Part shown: positions 26,639-33,874 of the stretch, one piece after another
How positions within the stretch are numbered: the stretch's first letter is position 1
How the letters are laid out: each line of letters starts with the position of its first letter
NCBI GenBank assembly: GCA_964523405.1
Contig: CAZGAQ010000003.1
Location: forward strand, 1 to 64,000
DNA length: 64,000 bases
Direction of reading: 5' to 3'
DNA from: CAZGAQ01 sp964523405
GTDB taxonomy: Bacteria; Planctomycetota; Phycisphaerae; UBA1845; Fen-1342
Notes under the pieces: model-generated
Seen by the model: the letters and a program-made list of their open reading frames with translations, nothing else
Told to the model about the DNA's origin: nothing
Database searches by the model: none
Made by a program: the position numbers and the translations under genes

Positions 26639-26909
26639 ACTTGTTTGCGCGGGGGCGGTGACCGGCCAAGCACGTGACAAGGGAACAGCGGGGACATGGG
26701 GGCGAGAGGGGAGGTGCGCGTCCGCGGGGCGCAACGGCGCGCCGGTGGTCGAGTGGTGGTAGAGGGATGTAGAATATCGGCCGGCTCGCGAAGTATGCGC
26801 GCAGCCGGCTTGTGCTGCGGCGGAAGCGCCGGACGAGTGGAACGCGCTGCCGGGGCGCGGTGCGGGCCCAGGGTCCGGCAGCTCACTCTTGAACAGGAAG
26901 GAAGCTGGT

Positions 26910-27374
26910 ATGGCGCGAATCGGATTGCTGACTTGTGCGACCATGACGGGCGAGATGGCCTGCTCCGCGTTTGGTTGTCTGGAGGCGAGTCACGCGGGCA
27001 GCGGCGAGTTTGCCCGCTACGCCGAGCGCGGCGGCGCGCAGGTCGTCGGGGTCATCAGTTGTGCGGGCTGCCCGACGCGGCTCGCGCCAGAGAAGATCTT
27101 CCGCCCGGTGCGCACGCTGGTGGCGTCCGGCGTCGATGCGATCCACCTGTCATATTGCCTGGAAACGATGTGCCCGTTCGCGGCCAAGTACCTGAGCGTA
27201 TTGCGGGCGGAGTTTCCGCAGGTCGAGTTCGTGAGCGGCAGCCACGCGCGGCCGGCGAAGGAAGACGAGGAACGTGCGGGGAAACTTCTGTGTGCCGCCC
27301 TCGTGGAACGCCGCACATCGATGGCCGACTTCATCGAGCGGCGCAAGGCGCCGCAGGACAAAGCGCGGCAGTAG
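26910..27374 (+). CDS. CGGC-domain metal-binding protein
   Basis: A 154-residue cytosolic protein of the CGGC domain family (PF08821-like). Conserved Cys clusters are LLTCATMTGEMACSAFGC, VVGVISCAGCPTRLAPEK, and LSYCLETMCPFAAKY. The family is thought to bind metal or an iron-sulfur cluster and is common in anaerobes; its reaction is unknown. The ATG at 26910 follows GGAAGGAAG. An in-frame ATG at 26889 would place that site inside the gene. Confidence 0.85.
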   Translation: MARIGLLTCATMTGEMACSAFGCLEASHAGSGEFARYAERGGAQVVGVISCAGCPTRLAPEKIFRPVRTLVASGVDAIHLSYCLETMCPFAAKYLSVLRAEFPQVEFVSGSHARPAKEDEERAGKLLCAALVERRTSMADFIERRKAPQDKARQ

Positions 27375-27523
27375 GCGCGACGGGCGAAGGTAGGCGGCAG
27401 CACCACATGGGCCGTGGGCAGTTGTGGTACGCATGCTGCGTCGGAAGTGGTGGGAGGTCGAGCGCCGTCCGGAACCCGGGGACGATGTACCAATCTGAAG
27501 GCTTGACCCACCCCCGTGACAAA

Positions 27524-27611
27524 GGGGACAGTAACAAAGAAGACAGGCTCCGCTGAAACGCCCACTGGCGCCACGGCGAACCCGGTCCGGTGCGGAGCCA
27601 GTCCCCTTCTT
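27524..27611. repeat. Imperfect inverted repeat, related to the element at 28305-28408
   Basis: GGCTCCGC at 27546-27553 pairs with GCGGAGCC at 27592-27599. The outer arms hold AAAGGGGACAG and CAGTCCCCTTCTTCC. The 16-mer CGGAGCCAGTCCCCTT at 27593-27608 is the exact reverse complement of 28321-28336, so the two belong to one repeat family. Confidence 0.6.
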
Positions 27612-27656
27612 CCGCCAAGGTTCCCGACGGATTGGGCCACTCCGCCCCCGCGTCGA

Positions 27657-28028
27657 TCACTGGCCTTGCGCGGCCGCCGCGTTGTGGTCGCGGTCGAAAT
27701 GCGGGAGTTCGTCCGGGATGTCCATCGCCCACTCGACCAGCCCGGCGCAGCGGCCGTCGACGAACCAGGGCAGTTGGTGGATCATGCGCTTGCGGCCGTG
27801 CTTCGTGACGGTGTAGTGGTTGGGGGTGCCGTCGGCGATCAAGCGGGCGATCTTCTCGTTGGACAGGACGTTGTGGCAGTCGCGGAGATTCCGGCCGAGG
27901 AGGGCCGCCCCACCGTCCTTGGCGTACTGGCCGGCGGCGGCATCGTTGAGGAAGAGGATGGTGCCGTCGTGGTCGCAGACCATCATCGAGACGTTCAGGC
28001 CGTTGATCCAGGCGGGGTCGAGGTTCAT
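27657..28028 (-). CDS. Single PAS-domain protein
   Basis: A 123-residue protein that is little more than one PAS fold: LNVSMMVCDHDGTILFLNDA, GRNLRDCHNVLSNEKIARLI, and the final strands MIHQLPWFVDGRCAGLVEWA. No output domain is attached, so it must signal through a partner. AAGGA lies seven bases before the ATG. It is flanked by two members of the same palindromic repeat family. Confidence 0.8.
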   Translation of the reverse strand: MNLDPAWINGLNVSMMVCDHDGTILFLNDAAAGQYAKDGGAALLGRNLRDCHNVLSNEKIARLIADGTPNHYTVTKHGRKRMIHQLPWFVDGRCAGLVEWAMDIPDELPHFDRDHNAAAAQGQ

Positions 28029-28304
28029 TTGCTGTCCTTGGGATGAGAACGCTGGGCCGGCGCTTGTTGTCGCTGGGCTTGCGCGGATTATGGCGTATGG
28101 ACGCGGCGGGGGCGAGTGGCGTCGGCGCAGGGGGAGGAGCGCGGGGCCAACGCCGATGGGGGTGGGGGGCGCGGCTGGCGGCGTCAGCTCAGGCGGCGCG
28201 CTACCTGCTGCGCTGCCAACTGCCGAGCGAAGGCTCTTGACCGAATAGACGCGGCGTCGTGACAATCGGGGGAACGCCGTTCCACACGCGGACGTGGGCC
28301 GGCG

Positions 28305-28408
28305 CTAGCGGTCCGTTGAAAAGGGGACTGGCTCCGAGCCCGATCCGCCTAGCGCTGGCCTGAAGTACATCGTTCGACGTGCCTGTCCCCTTTTCAACGG
28401 ACCGCTAG
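28305..28408. repeat. 104-bp element with perfect 24-bp terminal inverted repeats
   Basis: Bases 28305-28328 (beginning CTAGCGGTCCGTTG and ending AGGGGAC) are the exact reverse complement of 28385-28408, around a 56-base centre. Both ends read CTAG. It carries no coding capacity. It looks like a MITE or REP-type mobile palindrome sitting in the leader of the methyltransferase gene. Confidence 0.85.
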
Positions 28409-28509
28409 ATCGAGCGCGCTCTTGACGTCAAGAGAGGCTGTGATGGTGGCTGTCCCTAACTATCGCAGCAGCTCCGCGGCTTCCGGTGACAACAGAAGGA
28501 GTGGCTGCA

Positions 28510-29256
28510 TTGGACATCCCACGGATTTTCAACATTACTGAAAGTGCTCACCGCATCCATAACCCGTTCACATCAGAAAAGCTGGCCACTCTCGGCGCGG
28601 CGTTGCGCCTGGAAACGGGGACGCGTGTGCTCGACCTCGGCAGCGGTTCGGGCGAGATGCTGTGCACCTGGGCACGCGATTACGGCATCCGCGGCGTCGG
28701 CATCGACATGAGCCAGTTGTTTTCCGAGCAAGCGAAACTCCGTGCTCAGGAACTCGGAGTCGCCGATCGAGTCAAATTCATCCACGGCGACGCTGCCGGC
28801 TACGTCGCCGACGAAAAGGTCGGTGTGGCGGCCTGTGTCGGGGCCACGTGGATCGGCGGGGGAGTGGCCGGTACGATCGAGCTTCTGGCAAAGAGCCTCC
28901 GCCCCGAGGGAATCATCCTCATCGGCGAGCCTTACTGGCTGCGGTTGCCAACGACGGAAGATGTTGCGAAGGGCTGCCATGCCGGCTGCGTCGCCGACTT
29001 TCGCCTGCTGCCGGAACTGGTCGCGTCTTTCGGCGACCTCGACTACGACGTTGTGGAAATGGTTCTGGCCGACCAGGAAGGCTGGGATCGGTACGAGGCG
29101 GCCAAGTGGCTCACCATGCGTCGCTGGCTTGCGGCGAATCCCGACGACGATTTTGCGAAAGAGGTTCGAGCGCAACTCACGGTGGAGCCCAAACGCTACA
29201 CCGCGTACACGCGTGAGTACCTGGGATGGGGCGTGTTCGCGCTGATGGCGCGGTGA
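28510..29256 (+). CDS. Class I SAM-dependent methyltransferase of unknown substrate
   Basis: A 248-residue methyltransferase. Motif I is RVLDLGSGSGEMLCTWARD, the acidic end of strand 2 is VGIDMS, and later motifs are KFIHGDAAGYV and IILIGEPYWLRLP. The family starts with MDIPRIFNITESAHRIHNPF, so the start is placed at a TTG (28510) that has AAGGAG eight bases upstream. A GTG at 28486 in the same frame is the alternative. The substrate is unknown; members are often annotated only as small-molecule methyltransferases. Confidence 0.85.
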   Translation: MDIPRIFNITESAHRIHNPFTSEKLATLGAALRLETGTRVLDLGSGSGEMLCTWARDYGIRGVGIDMSQLFSEQAKLRAQELGVADRVKFIHGDAAGYVADEKVGVAACVGATWIGGGVAGTIELLAKSLRPEGIILIGEPYWLRLPTTEDVAKGCHAGCVADFRLLPELVASFGDLDYDVVEMVLADQEGWDRYEAAKWLTMRRWLAANPDDDFAKEVRAQLTVEPKRYTAYTREYLGWGVFALMAR

Positions 29257-29284
29257 TGAGAGGCCGTGGGGAGGCTGGGCCAAG

Positions 29285-29340
29285 AGTCCGTCAAAAAAAG
29301 AAACGCCGGCGGGCGCCGTGAAGCACCCATCCGGCGTTGA
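29285..29340 (-). terminator. Rho-independent terminator of the second PEP-CTERM gene
   Basis: Read on the minus strand, AACGCCGG and CCGGCGTT form an 8-bp stem. An inner GGGTGC/GCGCCC pairing lengthens it. TTTCTTTTTTT follows directly. This is the clearest intrinsic terminator in the window. Confidence 0.85.
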
Positions 29341-29422
29341 AAATGGAGGAGGCGCGGGCTGCGAGATAGCGGTCAAACGAGCAACGGGCCGGCACAGGCG
29401 CGCTGCGGTATGCGCTGAGGAA

Positions 29423-30184
29423 TCATCTGCGGCGCAGCGCGAGCAGTCCGAACAGCGCGCCAAGACTCAGCGTGCCGGGCTCCGGCACGATCGTGTAGTA
29501 ATACCAGAGCATCAGGTCCACGGACATGGAGTTCATCGTGACGTGGAGCAGTTCAGGGGCGTATTGATGGGGCGGGAGAGGGCCTGGATACGGAATATTG
29601 TCGGAGTACACCAGATCGGAAAGGACGACTTGAACCGGCCAGTCCCGGATCCCCGTGCCCAGGAAGGCGGCTTTGTGCTCGTCTTCATGGACGAAGTTGG
29701 GGATTTCCGGATCGCCCCACGCCAGGCCACCGCCATAGTGGTCGACCGTTCCCTCCGCGTGGGGCCACACGAAGAAGTAATTCGAGATTAACAAGGCGCC
29801 GCCCGACGTATGGAAGATCTCCGTGAACGGGTACATATCGACGCCCAGGCGGTAGTCGACACGGGCACCCGCATCCGTGGAGTAAGGGCTGGTGTCACGC
29901 ACCACGGTGCTTTCTTTGCCCTGAAAGTAGTAGTACCCGACGTCGAGCAATTGGCGTGTGCCGCCCTGCGTGTCGAACAACTGTACGGGCAGGGTGGTGT
30001 CAATGGTCTGGCCAAACGCGGGCGGCGGGTCGTACGTGCGGTGTACCTCGTAGGTTTCGCAGTAGACCTCTCCGCCCAACGTCGCCGGAGCGAACGGCGC
30101 GACGGCGAGGGCACAGGCGACCACCAGGAAGAATCCCAGACCGCGGGAACCAAGGCTGTTCAGGGTCACAGGTAGACGAATCAC
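29423..30184 (-). CDS. PEP-CTERM sorting-domain protein
   Basis: A 253-residue secreted protein. A signal peptide ends near residue 36 (GFFLVVACALAVAPFAPATL). The mature part is beta-rich with no family I recognise. The tail IVPEPGTLSLGALFGLLALRRR is a PEP-CTERM sorting signal. The GTG at 30184 is used because GGAGG lies seven bases upstream; longer readings from 30301 add a non-hydrophobic leader. A perfect intrinsic terminator follows. It is divergent from the HTH-like gene at 30405. Confidence 0.8.
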   Translation of the reverse strand: MIRLPVTLNSLGSRGLGFFLVVACALAVAPFAPATLGGEVYCETYEVHRTYDPPPAFGQTIDTTLPVQLFDTQGGTRQLLDVGYYYFQGKESTVVRDTSPYSTDAGARVDYRLGVDMYPFTEIFHTSGGALLISNYFFVWPHAEGTVDHYGGGLAWGDPEIPNFVHEDEHKAAFLGTGIRDWPVQVVLSDLVYSDNIPYPGPLPPHQYAPELLHVTMNSMSVDLMLWYYYTIVPEPGTLSLGALFGLLALRRR

Positions 30185-30404
30185 GATTTTCCTCCTTCCG
30201 CCGAGCTGGAAGACAGCGTCCGGCCTTGCGGGAACGTCCCGAGCGGCCAAGTGCCATCCAGCGAACACGTGCCAGCATAGCGGATCAGGCATCATGCGCA
30301 CAATACAATTTCACTGAAATTTCCCAGTACGCGCTATCTTGTTCTCTCAAAGACTGTTATATTGCACTTGTGATGTTACTAAGACGCGCACAAGGAAGCC
30401 GACG

Positions 30405-31688
30405 ATGACGAACTCCACTGTCACAGCGCCTAGCTCCCAGGCGGCCATCCTCAACGAGATCGGCACCGTCGGCCGCGATCTCGCCGCTAGCTTCGGGGCC
30501 CTCCTGCAGCACCTCCCCGGAGCGCCGGACACCCCAACGCAGGTCGCCGAGACCCTGAACCTCAACCGCGCACTCGCCCACCGCCTGCTCACGGCGGTAC
30601 GGCACAAAGACCCCCTGGCGACGGCCCACGCGATTCCCGGCCCGGACCCGCTGGTGCGCGTCATTCAGGCCATGCGTCGCCGCGGCGCACCGGCCGACTT
30701 GCTGCACGACTCACGAAACGCCGTGGCCGCCTTTCGGAAGCTCATCAAGACGCATGGCCGCGATCGGAGCGGGCTGGACGCGTTGATCACCGCCTCGCTG
30801 CCGGCCGCGCGCGCCGGCTTCGAGAGCGTCGCCAAGCAGTCGATGTACCGCGGCGCCCGCCAGCTCAAGGGCGTGGCCGCAGATGTGCAGGTATTCACGG
30901 CGGTTCTGCATCCGGGGCACTCGGGTGTGCGGCACGACGTGGTTAAGCTCCGCGCGTATCTCGGGCTGCAGCTCGTGCGGCCCGGCGCCCGCCTGAAGCT
31001 CGGCACGCGGACCATCGTGAGCCCCCCGATACACCAGGAACCGAATCCGCCCCGCACGCTGGACGGCGCGCCGGTCGAGGATTTGCGCGGCGTGCTGCTG
31101 AGTCCGTTCTGCTCGGGGCCGCCGCTGGAGCTGCAGGTGCGCAGGAGCGGCGACAACGTGGACTACATGCTGGATTGGGGCGACGCGATCGGCTCGGGCT
31201 CGGCGCGCGACGTGGTGATCGGCGAGGTGCGCCAGGACTATTTCCGGCGGTCGCGCAGCGCGGCCGACACGCGGACGAAGACCGGGTTTGTCGAGGAGAT
31301 CAGTCTGCCGACGCGGGTGCTGATTTGCGACCTCATTCTGCACGAGCAAGTGTATCCGGATGTCGTGCCGAGTCTGCGCGTGCTGGAGCTGGGGATTCTC
31401 GGCGGCGCCGACGTCAACGATGAAACGCGCGAGGCGGACGTGCTCGACATTACGGAGCGGATCGACGCGATGGGCCGCGGGGTCGATGCGTTCCGCGCGG
31501 CCGAAGTCCCGAACTACGTCGAGCTGCTCAATTACGTGTGCGGGAAGATGGGTTGGAATGCCAAGCACTTCCGCGGCTACCGGGCCCGCATCGAATACCC
31601 CATTTTCGGCACGCAGCTCCAGCTTGCGCTCGCCGTGCCGACAGAGCCGGAATCGAGCGGCACCGACGGAGCACCGAGCGAATCGTAG
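30405..31688 (+). CDS. Conserved protein with an N-terminal helix-turn-helix-like segment
   Basis: A 427-residue cytosolic protein. Residues about 40-65 (TPTQVAETLNLNRALAHRLL) read as a helix-turn-helix, suggesting DNA binding. The rest is a mixed alpha/beta domain (LLSPFCSGPPLELQVRRSGD; RVLICDLILHEQVYPDVVPS) that I cannot assign. A large DNA-binding regulator with a sensor domain is plausible but is inference. Its leader (30300-30370) is far more AT-rich than its surroundings and probably holds the promoter. It is divergent from the PEP-CTERM gene. Confidence 0.75.
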   Translation: MTNSTVTAPSSQAAILNEIGTVGRDLAASFGALLQHLPGAPDTPTQVAETLNLNRALAHRLLTAVRHKDPLATAHAIPGPDPLVRVIQAMRRRGAPADLLHDSRNAVAAFRKLIKTHGRDRSGLDALITASLPAARAGFESVAKQSMYRGARQLKGVAADVQVFTAVLHPGHSGVRHDVVKLRAYLGLQLVRPGARLKLGTRTIVSPPIHQEPNPPRTLDGAPVEDLRGVLLSPFCSGPPLELQVRRSGDNVDYMLDWGDAIGSGSARDVVIGEVRQDYFRRSRSAADTRTKTGFVEEISLPTRVLICDLILHEQVYPDVVPSLRVLELGILGGADVNDETREADVLDITERIDAMGRGVDAFRAAEVPNYVELLNYVCGKMGWNAKHFRGYRARIEYPIFGTQLQLALAVPTEPESSGTDGAPSES

Positions 31689-31774
31689 CAAGGAAGGATG
31701 GCCGGCCGCATGCGGCGAGCGGTTTGGTGAGGAGAGAGTGGAGGAGCAGACGGGAGGGGATTCCCGGAAGAGTG

Positions 31775-31820
31775 GGTGCGAGAAGGGATTCTCGCACCAG
31801 CACCTATTCTCGCACCAGCA
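31775..31820. repeat. Short inverted plus direct repeat
   Basis: GGTGCGAGAA at 31775-31784 is inverted as TTCTCGCACC at 31789-31798. ATTCTCGCACCAGCAC then occurs twice in a row. It lies in the 253-base interval between convergent genes and could act as a terminator. Confidence 0.55.
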
Positions 31821-31941
31821 CGCGCTGGACTGCGGGCGGGGGACGTGAAAAGGTGAAGACGCGCGGGGGGTACTCAGTTCGCGGGGAGTCGCAACGAGCC
31901 GAGGGGACGCCCGAGGGCGTTGGCTGACTGCGGTATCCGGC

Positions 31942-32343
31942 CTAGTCCGGGCTGGTGTACGGGATTCGGTCCCAGAGCCAGGACGGAGCGGGGGTCGGCT
32001 CGGGCAGGGGCAGGCGCTGCGTGCCGTAACCGAGCGACATCTGCGGGGTGACGTAGTGCAGGAAGAATGCGCCGATCGTCCGGCCAGGGGCGTGCGACAG
32101 AATCTGCTCCTGCCACGCGGCTTGAGCATCCGGACCGGGCTGCGACCCGTACCAGAACTCGCCGAAGTCGAGCTGGTCCGGCGGCGCGTCCGTTTCGAAC
32201 ACAAGCAGCCAGGCGTTATGCCAATTCTCAAGCCACTGCTTGCGAAGCGAACCATCGTCGTGATCCGCCACGGCCGCGTAGTCGGCCGCGAAGCGCTGGG
32301 CGTCGAACGGCAGGCGATGCAGACCGGTGATATGGATGTTCAT
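31942..32343 (-). CDS. Hypothetical protein
   Basis: A 133-residue soluble protein, acidic and rich in aromatic residues (KQWLENWHNAWLLVFETDAP; FGEFWYGSQPGPDAQAAWQE). No family is recognised. AGGAG lies seven bases before the ATG at 32343, and codon use fits the genome, so it is probably real. A longer frame to 32490 has no ribosome site. Confidence 0.6.
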   Translation of the reverse strand: MNIHITGLHRLPFDAQRFAADYAAVADHDDGSLRKQWLENWHNAWLLVFETDAPPDQLDFGEFWYGSQPGPDAQAAWQEQILSHAPGRTIGAFFLHYVTPQMSLGYGTQRLPLPEPTPAPSWLWDRIPYTSPD

Positions 32344-32452
32344 GGGCCGCTCCTGATCCGACGTCACACGCAGGCCGGGCTGACGGCGCGGATTATGTCC
32401 GAGGCGTTGGGAGGCCGTCGAGAGCGGCGGGGAGTTCTGGTAGTTCGGGTGA

Positions 32453-32755
32453 TTACCCCATTCCGCACCGCTCGCAGAGCAGGGGCACACGCGGAGGTTG
32501 GTCGAGCCACAGTGCCGGCCCGCCGGGCTGCTGGAGCTGACAGGCAGGCAGCCGTGCCAACCCGCCCGCGCGGGACCTGCGCCCCCAACGGCGCGCTGTT
32601 GGGGCCGTGCGCCGGAGTTTGAGGTCCACGCGGCGCTCCGCTTCGTCCATGCAGCGGAGTTCTTCGTTCATGCGCCGGACATCTTCGTCCACGCGGCGGA
32701 GTTCTTCGTCCATGCGCCGGACATTTTCGTCCATGCGGCGCTCCGCTCGGTCCAT
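32453..32755 (-). CDS. Possible small coiled-coil protein made from 21-bp repeats
   Basis: The first ~48 residues are heptads (MDENVRRMDEELRRVDEDVR) that would form a coiled coil. The remaining ~50 residues are Arg/Pro/Gly-rich and look non-functional. GGAG sits seven bases upstream of the ATG. It lies 153 bases after the low-GC three-gene cassette, on the same strand. It may be a remnant of a longer MDE-repeat protein. The opposite strand is also open, so the reading is uncertain. Confidence 0.3.
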   Translation of the reverse strand: MDRAERRMDENVRRMDEELRRVDEDVRRMNEELRCMDEAERRVDLKLRRTAPTARRWGRRSRAGGLARLPACQLQQPGGPALWLDQPPRVPLLCERCGMG

Positions 32756-32756
32756 G
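32610..32756. repeat. Seven tandem 21-bp repeats
   Basis: Seven units of 21 bases, each ending in (T)CCATG or a variant, for example GCGGAGTTCTTCGTCCATG. The first unit is the most diverged. The 21-base period preserves frame and encodes seven-residue heptads on the minus strand. Confidence 0.85.
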
Positions 32757-32908
32757 CAGTGCTCCGGCGCGGGGGTGCAATGGGGGCGGGGTCAACGGCG
32801 CTGCCGCCCTGGGGCCGCGGCGTCGACCGTGTCAGCCGCTGGGTCAACGCCACAGTCGTCGTCTACCACGCGCGAGTCCCCCGACCAGCAGAGGCAACAC
32901 GCCGCAAC

Positions 32909-33874
32909 TCATACGAGCAACTCCCCGTAGGACGGCAGGAAACGGTAAAGCACGTTGTAGTACTCCATGTCATCGCTGGCGAGCCTGAACGGTGGCCGCC
33001 ACCCTTTATCGAACGGCGTCGCAGCATCAAGCGCAAACCGCTCCTTGCGGGTCACCCTCGGGACCTGGATGCGAAATGGCGGTGTCTCCGATAAGTCAGG
33101 GCGGTAGTACGCTGCGGACTTTATGCCACTTCGCGCGAGGTCTCGCAGTTCCACCGCCCCTGCGACCATACCTCCGAGAGTCATCATTTGGTGCCCATCT
33201 GCATAGACGAAGTTAAACAACGGTGCAAATTCAACGCCCGCTCTCGTCACTAAGCCATGACTCAGTGCTCTTGATACAATAAGTGCATTCAGATGTAACA
33301 ACTTCGATTTCGCAAAATGACGAACCGACAGACGTCGCGCACCGAGGTAATCAGCGCACTCTCGAATATAGTACTCCCGCCACGCCGCCGGGCACGGCTT
33401 CCGGTCATTCCCGTGTTCGGTTTTTCCGGCGGGAGGCGGCTCCCCGTCGATGGTAATCAGCAGAATCGAACCCGTGGACAAGTGCGACGCAGCCGAAACC
33501 ACGTCCCTTGTGATTTCGTTGTTTAGCGGGTAGTCATAGTCGAGCCACAGAATGTGGCGCCGCCCGGAGGATAACCGGGGAATGTACTCACCGATTTTCC
33601 CAAAGTGTAGCTTAATGAACTTGAACGGCCTATTGAATTCCACACGAGATCGAATGCCCGAATCATCCTCAACGCTCCAGAGCTTGTCAATTCCAAGTAG
33701 CTTGTGGAACATAAGGTAGTCGTAAAAGTAAAATGAGCCCATGCCCGTGTATTGGTACGTACGCACCGCAAACCCTGCAGCCAGCAGGTGCTGAAATGCA
33801 TCGAGCAGCATCCTGCGCTCTGCTTGTTTAGATGGCCGCAAGTCGTACTGTACCTTCAATCCGCTGCTACTCAT
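32909..33874 (-). CDS. Unrecognised Rossmann-like protein, third gene of the MTase/GHKL cassette
   Basis: A 321-residue protein. Conserved-looking features are YDLRPSKQAERRMLLDAF at 10-27, the glycine turn YTGMGSFYFYDY at 42-53, an acidic strand end SVEDD at 67-71, and HILWLDYDYPLNNE at 107-120. This order (glycine loop, acidic residue, then a D-x-D/P strand) resembles a class I methyltransferase or related Rossmann fold. The usual SAM motifs are not clear. Its ATG overlaps the stop of the GHKL gene (ATGA), so it is co-translated with it. It may be the effector or a second modification enzyme. Base composition is lower in GC than the neighbours, a sign of transfer. Confidence 0.7.
   Translation of the reverse strand: MSSSGLKVQYDLRPSKQAERRMLLDAFQHLLAAGFAVRTYQYTGMGSFYFYDYLMFHKLLGIDKLWSVEDDSGIRSRVEFNRPFKFIKLHFGKIGEYIPRLSSGRRHILWLDYDYPLNNEITRDVVSAASHLSTGSILLITIDGEPPPAGKTEHGNDRKPCPAAWREYYIRECADYLGARRLSVRHFAKSKLLHLNALIVSRALSHGLVTRAGVEFAPLFNFVYADGHQMMTLGGMVAGAVELRDLARSGIKSAAYYRPDLSETPPFRIQVPRVTRKERFALDAATPFDKGWRPPFRLASDDMEYYNVLYRFLPSYGELLV

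Larger units (their letters stand above)
26396..26650 (+). repeat. Direct repeat copy 2
   Basis: The first 228 bases are identical to 24128-24355, and the remainder to about 26650 matches 24356-24382 with a few substitutions. Among the substitutions, the terminator arm G-C pair becomes a G-U pair, so the hairpin is kept. Confidence 0.95.

Noticed and set aside
32610..32756. A CRISPR array
   Set aside because: The repeats are directly adjacent with no spacers, and no cas genes are near.
32498..33094. A plus-strand protein with FVHAAEFFVHAPDI repeats
   Set aside because: It is the complement of the 21-bp repeat tract and runs into the 3' end of the cassette gene; no ribosome site or conserved domain.
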